A stretch of 42,653 nucleotides of DNA. It comes from Duganella sp. Leaf126. Its GTDB lineage: Bacteria; Pseudomonadota; Gammaproteobacteria; Burkholderiales; Burkholderiaceae_D. The position numbers and the translations under genes are program-made. The notes beneath the pieces were generated by a model. It was given only the letters and a program-made list of their open reading frames with translations. It did not search any database and was not told where the DNA came from. The stretch is taken from positions 2,170 through 44,822 of the forward strand of contig NZ_LMNW01000006.1 in assembly GCF_001423125.1 (NCBI RefSeq). Direction: 5' to 3'. This document shows, in pieces, positions 26,326 to 34,719 of the stretch; the stretch's first letter is position 1; each line of letters opens with the position of its first letter.

Positions 26326-26721
26326 TCAGGAAATCAAGTCACGCAATATTTTACATTCGCGCACACGCACCGTGCTTTGACAACTAGCGCGCAACTTCAA
26401 CAGCTCGTCTTGCAAGGCCTTTAATTCATCGATTTTAGCCCGTAGCAGCTCGATATGATGGTCAACCAGGTCGTTCACACCGCCGCAGGGCTGCTCAGGT
26501 TCATCCTGAAGCGCCAGAAGCGCCTGCACTTCATCGAGCGACATATCGAGGCTGCGGCAGCGTCGGATAAACGTGAGTCGATCCACGTGCACCGCGCCGT
26601 ACAGCCGATAGTTGCCGCTTGAGCGAGCCGGGGCGCTGAGCAAGCCGCGCTGCTCGTAGTAGCGAATCGTCTCTGGCAAACAACCAGTTCGCGCCGCCAA
26701 CTCACCTATTTTCAAATTCAT
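26326..26721 (-). CDS. MerR-family metal sensor, CadR/PbrR-like
   Basis: This is a cytoplasmic activator that bends its operator DNA when divalent metal binds. The 131-residue protein has the MerR winged helix (KIGELAARTGC, ETIRYYEQRGLL, NYRLYG), a dimerisation helix and a metal loop. Cys14, Cys79 (in CGGVNDLVDHHI), Cys114 and Cys123 match the Cd/Pb-sensing CadR/PbrR subgroup rather than Zn or Cu sensors. ATG at 26721 is preferred over the preceding GTG. It is divergent from the CDF-czcCBA operon, with a MerR-type promoter between them. Exact metal specificity is inferred. Confidence 0.9.
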   Translation of the reverse strand: MNLKIGELAARTGCLPETIRYYEQRGLLSAPARSSGNYRLYGAVHVDRLTFIRRCRSLDMSLDEVQALLALQDEPEQPCGGVNDLVDHHIELLRAKIDELKALQDELLKLRASCQSTVRVRECKILRDLIS

Positions 26722-26731
26722 CACATTCCCC

Positions 26732-26762
26732 TTGACCCTGTAGTAACTAGAGGGATTCTAAT
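26732..26762 (+). promoter_or_regulatory. MerR-type promoter/operator for the CDF-czcCBA operon
   Basis: The -35 element TTGACC (26732-26737) and -10 element TCTAAT (26757-26762) are separated by 19 bp, the over-long spacer typical of MerR-activated promoters. The spacer region contains the near-perfect dyad CCCT(g)TAGT-A-ACTA(g)AGGG. This matches the CadR/PbrR/ZntR operator style. Confidence 0.9.
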
Positions 26763-26786
26763 GCACTTTTGTATTAGGAGAGTGTC

Positions 26787-27416
26787 ATGGCTGATTGCTG
26801 TTCAGGTTCCTGCGGATCCGCGCGTGCGCCAGACCCGCGCTATCGCAAAGTCCTTTGGATTGCGCTACTGATCAACGCCGCAATGTTCTTGGTAGAAGTG
26901 GTTGCCAGCATGCAGGCACACTCGGCATCGCTGCTGGCTGACTCCATGGATTTCCTGGGTGACGCCGCCAATTACGGTGTTTCACTGTTTGTGCTCGGCA
27001 TGGCCGTGGTATGGCGCAGCCGCGCGGCCTACGCCAAGGGCCTGGTGATGGGAATATTCGGTTTGCTGGTACTGGCCCGTGTGCTCTGGACGGGCCTGGG
27101 CGGACACACGCCGGTGGCGGAAACCATGGGGGCGGTCGGTATCCTGGCCTTCGTCGCGAACGGAGTAGTCGCCTGGTGCCTATACGCTTTCCGCGATGGT
27201 GACGCCAACATGCGCTCGGTCTGGCTCTGCACCCGCAACGATATGATCGGCAATATCGCCGTGATGTTGGCCGCCCTGGGCGTGTTCGGCACCGGCGCCG
27301 CATGGCCTGACATCGTCGTGGCCGTGATCATGGCCTTTCTCGGCCTCACCGCAGCGCGCGAGGTAATCGGCCGCGCCCGCCAGGAGCTGAAAATCGCAGA
27401 GAAACAGCATGCATAA
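26787..27416 (+). CDS. Short cation-diffusion-facilitator (CDF) transporter
   Basis: This is an inner-membrane divalent metal/proton antiporter that moves Cd, Zn or Co ions from cytoplasm to periplasm, where the Czc pump can take them. The 209-residue product has a Cys-rich N-terminus (CCSGSC), about five or six membrane helices, and the metal-site signatures LLADSMDFLGDAANYG in TM2 and TRNDMIGNIAV in TM5. The cytoplasmic C-terminal domain of standard CDF proteins is absent. It is the first gene after the MerR promoter and overlaps the next gene by 8 bp. Confidence 0.88.
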   Translation: MADCCSGSCGSARAPDPRYRKVLWIALLINAAMFLVEVVASMQAHSASLLADSMDFLGDAANYGVSLFVLGMAVVWRSRAAYAKGLVMGIFGLLVLARVLWTGLGGHTPVAETMGAVGILAFVANGVVAWCLYAFRDGDANMRSVWLCTRNDMIGNIAVMLAALGVFGTGAAWPDIVVAVIMAFLGLTAAREVIGRARQELKIAEKQHA

Positions 27417-28650
27417 ACGTGTACGCCTGATTACCAGCGGGGTGCTGCTGTGCACTACGCTCCTGTCTCCGCTGCATGCCGAAACCATGACCTTCTCCTT
27501 GGGAGATGCGATATCCAGGGCCCAGCAGCGCGCTCCCGCCATTGTGGCGGCCGAAGCTGCGCTGCGTGCAGCCGATGCCAATATCGAGGTGGCGAGATTA
27601 CGTCCCAATCCCACCCTGTCATACGAGGCCGAAAACGTCATGGGTACCGGACGGTACGCCGATTTTGGCAGCAGCGAGCGCACGATAACGGTGTCGGTCC
27701 CGATCGAGCTGGGAGGCAAACGCGAAGCGCGCCGCCGCGTCGCTGAGGCCGAGCGCGGCGCCACCAACCTCGGCGTGGCCACGACCCGTGCCGACATCAC
27801 TCAGCGCGTCACCATCGCGTTCATCGTGGCCGCTGCGGCAGAGCAGCGGCTGGACGTGACGCGCAGCGGCCATGAGCTGGCCAGGCAGGCAGCGCATGCC
27901 GCGCACGAGCGGGTTGCGGCAGGCAAAGCATCGCCGATCGAGGAGGAACGGGCGCGTGTCATGCTCATCAATGCCGAGGTCAAACTGGGTAAAACCGAGC
28001 GCGCATTGAAACTGGCGTTGGCCGATCTGGGCAGGTACACAGGCGACCTGTCACCCGGCGCCATCAGGGCACCCTGGTTCGGTGCGCTCGTTGAAGCGAA
28101 ACAACCCGTGCACGTCTTACTTCCCGCCACTGCCGCAGCCGAGGCGCGCCTGGGGGCGGCCAGTGCGCGCGTGGACGCCGCCCGCCGCGACCGCATCCCC
28201 GACCTGACGCTCGTCGCCGGCAGCCGCAGGTTCGGCGACAATCCGGATCGCGCTGCCGTATTGGGTATCTCGATACCCTTCCCTCTGTTTAATCAGGGAA
28301 CGCAAGCGCTTGCCCGGACTCAGGCTGAATATGAACGTACCCAGGCGGAACGGGACGCGGCAATCCAGGATGCCGACCAGGCACTGGCTCACGCCCAGGT
28401 CGATGTCGCCGACGCCCTCGCGGCGGCAGAGGCGGCACGGGGACCGGCACTGGCTGCCGCAGAAGAGGCAGCACGAATCGCCCGGCTTGGCTATACCGAG
28501 GGGAAATTCCCGCAACTTGAATTGATCGAGGCCGAACGCGCCCTGGCGGAAACCCGTGAGGCGGCCGTCGATGCGCTGGCGGCGTTCCATACCGCACAAG
28601 CACAATTGGCTTACCTGCACGGCACTATCGCCCCCCTCTACAAGGATTGA
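27409..28650 (+). CDS. czcC: CzcC-like outer-membrane factor (TolC family)
   Basis: This is the outer-membrane duct of the heavy-metal RND complex. The 413-residue protein has a signal peptide and two OEP repeats, each rich in alanine-heptad coiled helices; RLRPNPTLSYEAEN, GGKREARRR and YTEGKFPQLELIEAERAL are typical of CzcC/CusC-type factors. It overlaps the CDF gene by 8 bp and stops 3 bp before czcB, indicating one operon. Confidence 0.9.
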   Translation: MHKRVRLITSGVLLCTTLLSPLHAETMTFSLGDAISRAQQRAPAIVAAEAALRAADANIEVARLRPNPTLSYEAENVMGTGRYADFGSSERTITVSVPIELGGKREARRRVAEAERGATNLGVATTRADITQRVTIAFIVAAAAEQRLDVTRSGHELARQAAHAAHERVAAGKASPIEEERARVMLINAEVKLGKTERALKLALADLGRYTGDLSPGAIRAPWFGALVEAKQPVHVLLPATAAAEARLGAASARVDAARRDRIPDLTLVAGSRRFGDNPDRAAVLGISIPFPLFNQGTQALARTQAEYERTQAERDAAIQDADQALAHAQVDVADALAAAEAARGPALAAAEEAARIARLGYTEGKFPQLELIEAERALAETREAAVDALAAFHTAQAQLAYLHGTIAPLYKD

Positions 28651-28653
28651 CCC

Positions 28654-29853
28654 ATGCAACACCATATGCGTATCGGCGCGCTCATCGCCCTTCTTGTCAT
28701 CACCGGGTGCACGCGCAAGCCCTTGCCGGAACAGGAGCCGGGGCGGGAATCAACAACGGGTGCCAAGGCAGCAGCGCCGGCAAAGCCACCGGCTGAGAAA
28801 CATAGCGGCGAACACGAGGACGAACATGCGGACTTCGTCAAACTCAGCGACCAGCAGATCAAGGCCGCAGGTATACAACTTGGCGCCGTGCGCACCGACT
28901 TTGCCGGTGCCATCGAAGCGCCAGGCGTGATCATCGTCGATCCCCAACGTTCGGCCATTGTCAGCAGTTCGGTCGGGGGCCGCGTTGTAGAGATTCGCAA
29001 GACGCTTGGCGAACAAGTTGCGCGCGGGGAGGTGCTCGCCGTGATCGACAGCCGGGAAGTTGCACAATTGAGCGCCGATGCCGCCATCGCCGAACGTCAA
29101 CGCGCGCTTGCTGAAGCAACGTTCCTGCGCGAGGAAAGACTGTTTGCTGAAAAAGTGTCGTCGCGCCAGGAATATGAGGTTGCCAAAACCGCGCTGGAAG
29201 AAACTCGCACCCGCCTGCGCCTGGCGCAGCAGCAGCTACGCAGCGCCGGGACTGGCGGCGGCAGCACGTCCGGGCAGTTACGTCTCGTGGCCCCGTTGGG
29301 CGGCGTCGTCACCTTCCGTCAGATCAATGTCGGGGACGTCATCGATGGCGATGAGAAATTGTTCGAGGTAGCTGATTTAAGCCATTTGTCGATCGAACTG
29401 TCGTTGACAGCAGCCGATGCCGCGCGCCTCGCTGTGGGCGCGCAGGTCGATCTCATGTCAGAGAACCGCACCGCACGGGCCCGATTGACCCACCTTTCGC
29501 GCATCCTCGATCCTGCCACGCGACAGGTTCGCGCCCTTGCTGCGCTCGACGACGCCAAGGCGAGTTGGCGCGTGGGCGAGACGATCCGTGTCAGCATTGC
29601 GCTGGCCGGCGCTTCAGGCGCGGGGAGCATGGCGATTCCCCGTAGTGCGGTGCAAACGGTGGAAGAAAAGCCGAGTGTCTTCGTACGCGAGAAAGGAGGC
29701 TTCGCGATCCGGCCGGTGGTGCTGGGCAAGGCAGCGGGCAACTATGTCACGGTGCAGTCGGGATTGGAAGGAACTGAACAGATTGCGGTCGCCAACACGT
29801 TCATCCTGAAGGCCGAACACGGTAAAGGCGAGGCAGGTGACCACGATGATTAA
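28654..29853 (+). CDS. czcB: CzcB-like periplasmic adaptor
   Basis: This adaptor links CzcA and CzcC and may capture metal in the periplasm. The 399-residue product is a lipoprotein (lipobox VITGC). A His/Glu/Asp-rich segment (KHSGEHEDEHADF, about residues 49-61) is a likely metal-binding tail. The lipoyl halves (GGRVVEIRKTLGEQVARGE and LVAPLGGVV), coiled hairpin and C-terminal AVANTFILKAEHGK end, common to CzcB, follow. The gap to the pump gene is 36 bp. Confidence 0.9.
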   Translation: MQHHMRIGALIALLVITGCTRKPLPEQEPGRESTTGAKAAAPAKPPAEKHSGEHEDEHADFVKLSDQQIKAAGIQLGAVRTDFAGAIEAPGVIIVDPQRSAIVSSSVGGRVVEIRKTLGEQVARGEVLAVIDSREVAQLSADAAIAERQRALAEATFLREERLFAEKVSSRQEYEVAKTALEETRTRLRLAQQQLRSAGTGGGSTSGQLRLVAPLGGVVTFRQINVGDVIDGDEKLFEVADLSHLSIELSLTAADAARLAVGAQVDLMSENRTARARLTHLSRILDPATRQVRALAALDDAKASWRVGETIRVSIALAGASGAGSMAIPRSAVQTVEEKPSVFVREKGGFAIRPVVLGKAAGNYVTVQSGLEGTEQIAVANTFILKAEHGKGEAGDHDD

Positions 29854-29889
29854 TGGCCGTCGTATGCCGACTTGTGGAAGGGGCGCCCC

Positions 29890-32800
29890 ATGATCGCGCG
29901 GATCGTAAATGTGTCGGTCCAGCGCCCATGGCAAGTGCTGCTCGCCACCCTTTTCCTGGCTATTTTGGGCGCATTGGCAATGGCGCGACTGCCTATCGAT
30001 GCCGTGCCGGACATCACCAATACCCAGGTCCAGATCAATGTGAATGCGCCGGCGCTGGCGCCAAGTGACCTGGAGCGCCAGGTCACCTACCCCATTGAAA
30101 CGGCGTTCGCCGGTATCCCGGGCCTGGAGTCGACGCGTTCGCTCACCCGTCATGGCTTCGCCCAGATTACCACCGTCTTCAAGGACGGCACCGATATCTA
30201 TTTTGCCCGCCAGCAGATTGCGGAGCGGCTGCGCACGGTCGAGCGGGTTCTGCCCGCTGGAGTGACCGCATCGGTGGGGCCAATCGCCACCGGCTTGGGC
30301 GACGTCTTCATGTGGACCGTCGAATTTTCCAGCACGCATGACAGCCGTATCACCAACGGAATGGCTGCCGACGGCAGCTATGTCACGCCAGAGGGCCAAG
30401 TACTACGGACAGCCGTCGATAAAGCTACGTACTTACGCACGGTACAGGACTGGATCGTCGCGCCGCAACTGAAGAACACCCCCGGGTTAGCCGGGGTGGA
30501 CGTGATCGGCGGCTATGTCAAACAATACGTGGTGACGCCAAACCCGCAGCGCCTCGCAGCCTTCGGCATCAGCCTCACCGCACTGGCAGAGGCGCTGGAG
30601 CGCAACAACACCAGTGCTGGGGCGGGTATCGTTGTGCAAAACGGCGAGGCGTTGACGGTGCAGGCCGATGCGCTGGTCACCAGCGTTGAAGAGCTGGAAA
30701 AGGCAGTCATCACCACGCGCAACGGTACCCCGGTGCTGCTGTCGCAGGTGGCGACGGTTGGCATTGGCCAGGAAACGCGTTTCGGTTCGGCATCGGAAGG
30801 CGGCGTGGAAGTCGTAGTCGGGACAGCGGTCATGCGCATCGGGGAAAACAGTCGCACGGTTGCCGCTGCGGTCGGCGTTCGACTCAAGGAAATCGCCCGA
30901 TCACTCCCTCCCGGCATCATCATCAAGCCGGTGCTGGACCGCACCCGCCTGGTCGATGCGACCATTGGGACCGTATCGGCCAATCTGGCCGAAGGCGCCC
31001 TGCTCGTGATCGCGGTGCTGTTTGCGCTGCTCGGTAATTTGCGGGCGGCATTGATCGCTGCGGCCGTGATCCCGATCACCATGTTGCTCACGTCTGCCGG
31101 GATGCTGCGCGCGGGGGTGTCGGCCAATCTGATGAGCCTGGGAGCGCTGGACTTCGGCCTCATCGTCGATGGTGCCGTGATCATCGTCGAAAATGCCTTG
31201 CGCCGACTCGGTGAGCGGCAACAGGCCACCGGCCGACCGCTGGAGAGAGCCGAGCGCCGCGAAGTCTTCGCAGCGGCGGCGCGCGAAATGATACGGCCCA
31301 GCGTTTACGGCCAGGCCATCATCATGCTGGTGTATGTGCCGCTGCTGACGTTCGAAGGTGTCGAGGGCCGCATGTTCACGCCGATGGCAGTGACCGTCAT
31401 CCTGGCGCTCGCATGTGCTTTCGTACTGTCGTTGACACTGGTACCGGCGCTGATCGGCCTGTGGTTGTCGCGCCCTGTCAGCCACCAGGAAAACCGCCTC
31501 ACGGCGGCGGTCGCTCGCTGGTATCAGCCGTCGCTGGACCGTGCACTGGCTCGTCCGCTGCTGACAGCTGGCACCGCCGCCGGCGTATTCTTGGGCGCCT
31601 TGCTACTGTTCCAGACGCTGGGAGAGGAGTTTCTTCCCACGCTCGATGAGCAGGATGTGCTGCTGCAGGTCGCGCGGATTCCAGGAACATCTGTCGAGCA
31701 AAGTCAGGCAATGCAGTTCGCCGTCGAGAAGGCGGTAGCGCGGCTGCCTGAAGTGAAGCTGGTCTTTTCCCGCACCGGCACGGCGGAGCTGGCGTCCGAC
31801 CCCATGCCACCCAATGCCACCGATACGTTTATCATCGTCAAGGAGCGCAAGCTGTGGCCAGATCCGTCCCTGAGCAAGGCAGAGTTGGTGGAGAAAATCG
31901 AACATGCGGTGGCCGATATTCCGGGCCAGAGCTACGAGCTGACGCAACCAATCCAGATGCGCTTTAACGAACTGCTGGCCGGCGTAAGGGGTGATATCGC
32001 GGTCAAGGTCTACGGGGACGATTACCCAACCATGTTGCGTACTGCAGAACAGGTAGCGGAACAGCTACGCCGGGTTGACGGCGCTGTCGACGTGCGAGTG
32101 GAACAGGTGGACGGCCTGCCGTTACTCGCCGCCCGCCCCGATCGCGATGCCATGGCGCGGGTAGGCTTGAGCGCGCGTGACGTGTTCGACACCCTCGCTG
32201 CGGCAGTTGCCGGGCGGGAGGCGGGAACCGTGTTCGAGGGCGACCGCCGCTTCGACGTCGTGGTCCGGCTGAACAATGCCGAGCGCAACGACATCGAAAC
32301 CCTGCGCCAGTTACCGGTACTGACACCATCGGGCAGTTTTGTGCCGCTCGGCTCGGTTGCAGCGCTGGAACTGGCGAAGGGCCCGAACCAGATCAGCCGG
32401 GAAAATGGCAAGCGGCGTGTGGTGGTCCAGGCCAATGTGCGCGGCCGCGATATTGCCGGAGTCGTCCAGGAGGCGCAGGAAGTGATCAATGCCAAGGTGC
32501 AACGCGCCCCTGGTGTCTGGCTGACGTGGGGCGGGCAGTTTGAAAACCTCGAACGCGCCCGCTCGCGTCTGATGGTGGTCGTTCCGGCCTGCTTCGTACT
32601 GATTATCGTGCTGCTCTACTCCGCAGTCGGATCGTGGCGCGCAGCGGCAATAGTGTTTACTGGTGTGCCCCTGGCACTGATCGGCGGCATCCTGGCTCTG
32701 TGGCTGCGCGGGTTGCCGTTCTCGATTTCGGCAGCGGTCGGCTTTATCGCCTTGTCCGGCGTAGCGGTTCTTAACGGCCTGGTGATGATGGAAGCCATCC

Positions 32801-33084
32801 ATGAACTGGCCAAGAGCCACCCATGGCGCGACGCAGTGCGGTTGGGCGCTCAACGCCGGTTACGCCCGGTGTTGATGACGGCGCTGGTGGCGTCGCTGGG
32901 CTTTGTGCCGATGGCATTGGCTACCGGCGCGGGCGCTGAGGTACAACGGCCGTTAGCGACCGTGGTAATCGGAGGGCTACTGACGGCAACACTGCTTACA
33001 CTGTTTGTTTTGCCTGCGCTGTATGCAAAAATCGGACGTCCTAAAAGTAACTTAGAGGCCCAAGTGCATAGCTCCGCCAGTTGA
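29890..33084 (+). CDS. czcA: CzcA-like heavy-metal RND pump
   Basis: This is the proton-driven HME-RND pump that exports divalent cations (Co, Zn, Cd type) from periplasm or cytoplasm to the outside. It has 1,064 residues from the ATG at 29890; an upstream TTG start at 29872 would add six. The TM4 motif DFGLIVDGAVIIVEN is the HME family fingerprint, distinct from the pump at 12947. Two periplasmic domains and the RPVLMTALVASLGFVPMA motif near the end match CzcA/CnrA. It is the last gene of the MerR-controlled operon. Confidence 0.93.
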   Translation: MIARIVNVSVQRPWQVLLATLFLAILGALAMARLPIDAVPDITNTQVQINVNAPALAPSDLERQVTYPIETAFAGIPGLESTRSLTRHGFAQITTVFKDGTDIYFARQQIAERLRTVERVLPAGVTASVGPIATGLGDVFMWTVEFSSTHDSRITNGMAADGSYVTPEGQVLRTAVDKATYLRTVQDWIVAPQLKNTPGLAGVDVIGGYVKQYVVTPNPQRLAAFGISLTALAEALERNNTSAGAGIVVQNGEALTVQADALVTSVEELEKAVITTRNGTPVLLSQVATVGIGQETRFGSASEGGVEVVVGTAVMRIGENSRTVAAAVGVRLKEIARSLPPGIIIKPVLDRTRLVDATIGTVSANLAEGALLVIAVLFALLGNLRAALIAAAVIPITMLLTSAGMLRAGVSANLMSLGALDFGLIVDGAVIIVENALRRLGERQQATGRPLERAERREVFAAAAREMIRPSVYGQAIIMLVYVPLLTFEGVEGRMFTPMAVTVILALACAFVLSLTLVPALIGLWLSRPVSHQENRLTAAVARWYQPSLDRALARPLLTAGTAAGVFLGALLLFQTLGEEFLPTLDEQDVLLQVARIPGTSVEQSQAMQFAVEKAVARLPEVKLVFSRTGTAELASDPMPPNATDTFIIVKERKLWPDPSLSKAELVEKIEHAVADIPGQSYELTQPIQMRFNELLAGVRGDIAVKVYGDDYPTMLRTAEQVAEQLRRVDGAVDVRVEQVDGLPLLAARPDRDAMARVGLSARDVFDTLAAAVAGREAGTVFEGDRRFDVVVRLNNAERNDIETLRQLPVLTPSGSFVPLGSVAALELAKGPNQISRENGKRRVVVQANVRGRDIAGVVQEAQEVINAKVQRAPGVWLTWGGQFENLERARSRLMVVVPACFVLIIVLLYSAVGSWRAAAIVFTGVPLALIGGILALWLRGLPFSISAAVGFIALSGVAVLNGLVMMEAIHELAKSHPWRDAVRLGAQRRLRPVLMTALVASLGFVPMALATGAGAEVQRPLATVVIGGLLTATLLTLFVLPALYAKIGRPKSNLEAQVHSSAS

Positions 33085-33093
33085 TGAATTTGT

Positions 33094-33115
33094 CAGGACA
33101 CGGAGCGGTGTCCTG
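33094..33115. terminator. Stem-loop after czcA without T-tract
   Basis: CAGGACAC (33094-33101), loop GGAGCG, and GTGTCCTG (33108-33115) form a perfect 8-bp stem 9 bp beyond the czcA stop. There is no following T-run, so it is either a weak or factor-dependent terminator or a 3' stabilising hairpin. Confidence 0.45.
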
Positions 33116-33222
33116 GATTGGTGGGAAGGATCGCAAAGGGCAGTGCTGTACACCGGCAACACTGCCGCTGCGTTCACCAGCGCTCGGCGTAGAAGCTCTA
33201 GTCAAAGAGTAGCAAAATAATT

Positions 33223-33242
33223 CGATATTACTTGAAGTATCG
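33223..33242. promoter_or_regulatory. Candidate ArsR operator upstream of the ars operon
   Basis: The dyad CGATA-N10-TATCG lies in an AT-rich stretch 54 bp before arsR, with a TATACT -10-like element downstream at 33258-33263. ArsR repressors bind such imperfect palindromes overlapping their own promoter. The spacer contains ACTTGAAGT-like sequence, also weakly dyadic. Confidence 0.45.
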
Positions 33243-33295
33243 TATAACCTAAGATACTATACTTCCATGTTTCTCGAATCATGAAAGTACGCATC

Positions 33296-33625
33296 ATGGA
33301 TACCAAACAGGTATTAGCCGCCCTGGCGGCCATTGCGCAAGAAAGCCGGCTTGCCATTTTCAGGCTGTTGGTACAAGTCGGCCCCGAAGGCATGGCAGCC
33401 ACTAAAATTGCCGAGCAACTCGACATCGCGCCGTCATCGCTGTCCTTCCACCTGAAGGAATTGACGCACGCCGGATTGATCACCTCGCGTAGTGAGGGAC
33501 GTTTCATCATCTACTCGGCCAATATCACCGTGATGAACGGCTTGATCGGCTATCTCACCGAAAACTGCTGCGGCGGCGTTCCTTGTGGACAGTCGGCCAG
33601 CGATATCACTAACTCGCCCACCTGA
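33296..33625 (+). CDS. arsR: ArsR arsenite-responsive repressor
   Basis: This winged-helix repressor releases DNA when it binds As(III) or Sb(III). Homologues start MDTKQ, supporting the ATG at 33296 over one at 33281. The 109-residue protein has the ArsR core ([30 protein letters not shown]) and a C-terminal Cys cluster, Cys91, Cys92 and Cys97 (ENCCGGVPC), the arsenic site placement of the betaproteobacterial subgroup. It is the first gene of an operon running to the arsN1-like gene. Confidence 0.92.
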   Translation: MDTKQVLAALAAIAQESRLAIFRLLVQVGPEGMAATKIAEQLDIAPSSLSFHLKELTHAGLITSRSEGRFIIYSANITVMNGLIGYLTENCCGGVPCGQSASDITNSPT

Positions 33626-33639
33626 CCTGGAGACTCACC

Positions 33640-34142
33640 ATGCAAGAGAAAGTCTACAACGTGCTGTTCCTTTGTACTGGCAACTCGGCACGCAGCATCA
33701 TGGCCGAAGCCTTGTTGACGACCATGGGTAAGGGTCGTTTCAAGGGTTATTCGGCTGGCAGCCATCCTGGCGGCACCGTCAATCCCTACGCCATCGAGCA
33801 AGTGGCGCATACGGGTTACCAATGCAAGAGCTACGCAGCAAGAGCTGGGACGAGTTCGGCGCCGCAGAGGCGCCGCACATGGACTTCATCATCACCGTCT
33901 GCGACAACGCTGCCGGTGAGGTCTGCCCGCATTGGCCAGGCCATCCGATGTCGGCCCACTGGGGTTTTGAAGACCCAGCTGCGGCCCTGGTCAACAGCGT
34001 CGAGGAAAAGCGAGCGGTATTCAACCGCATCTTCCGCCAGATCACGGCCCGCATGAACATTTTTATCAGCCTGCCGCTGCACTTGCTGGAAAAGAATGCC
34101 ATCCAGCGCGAAATCCACGCCATCGGCGGAACCGCCGTTTAA
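33640..34142 (+). pseudogene. arsC: Arsenate reductase (LMW-phosphatase fold, thioredoxin type), one-base frameshift
   Basis: ArsC reduces arsenate to arsenite for export. The N-terminal part is intact: [11 protein letters not shown] (CX5R catalytic loop), [10 protein letters not shown] and VNPYAIEQV. Near 33820 the frame is lost; the next frame continues [24 protein letters not shown] and AHWGFEDP, exactly as in the family. Adding one C to the CC in ttaccaatg (33819-33821) restores a protein of about 167 residues with GYP before [10 protein letters not shown] downstream intact paralogue may cover its role. Either a true recent pseudogene or a sequencing deletion. Confidence 0.88.
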
Positions 34143-34642
34143 TGTCCATTCCGCATACATCAATGAATATTTTGTTTCTCTGTACCGGCAACTCGTGCCG
34201 CTCGGTCCTGTCCGAGGCCACCTTCAACCATCTCGCCCCAAGCGGCCTGAAGGCGATCAGCGCCGGCAGCCAGCCGGCCGGCAAGCTGCATCCGCGCGCC
34301 GTTGCGCTGTTGCACAGCAAGGGTATTTCGACCGAGGGCTACTACAGCAAATCGTGGGACGACCTGCCGCTAACGCCGGACATCGTGGTTACCGTGTGCG
34401 GCAGCGCCGCCGGTGAAACCTGCCCGGCCTACCTCGGTCCGGTGCTGCGCACGCACTGGGGCGTTGACGATCCCGGCCACGTGGTCGGCACCGAAGAAGA
34501 GATCAACACTGCCTTCGAGCAAACCTACCGCATCATCCGCGCCCGCATCGAGGCGTTCCTGGCATTGCCGCTGGACCAGTTGGCCAACGACAGGGCGCAG
34601 TTAAAGGCCGAACTCGACAAGATTGGCACCATCCTGGCCTGA
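34142..34642 (+). CDS. arsC: Arsenate reductase (LMW-phosphatase fold), second copy
   Basis: This enzyme reduces arsenate to arsenite, with electrons from thioredoxin or a similar thiol system. The 166-residue sequence has the catalytic loop FLCTGNSCRS, SAGSQPAG, SKSWDDL and VTVCGSAAGETCP, which supplies further redox cysteines. Its ATG shares one base with the stop of the frameshifted arsC (TAATG); an internal ATG at 34163 (MNILFLC) is an alternative start. It differs clearly from the first copy, so this is an old duplication or a separate import, not a tandem duplicate. Confidence 0.9.
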   Translation: MSIPHTSMNILFLCTGNSCRSVLSEATFNHLAPSGLKAISAGSQPAGKLHPRAVALLHSKGISTEGYYSKSWDDLPLTPDIVVTVCGSAAGETCPAYLGPVLRTHWGVDDPGHVVGTEEEINTAFEQTYRIIRARIEAFLALPLDQLANDRAQLKAELDKIGTILA

Positions 34643-34660
34643 GCCACAACTGCGGATTCA

Positions 34661-34682
34661 CGGTCGGCCCCAAGGCCGACCG
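34661..34682 (+). promoter_or_regulatory. Intercistronic hairpin between arsC and arsB
   Basis: CGGTCGGCC, loop CCAA, GGCCGACCG forms a perfect 9-bp GC-rich stem in the 77-bp gap before arsB. No T-tract follows, so it probably acts in mRNA processing, stability or partial attenuation rather than as a terminator. Confidence 0.6.
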
Positions 34683-34719
34683 GCGCCCCCTCGTCTGACA
34701 TAATTTACCAGGAGCTCAC

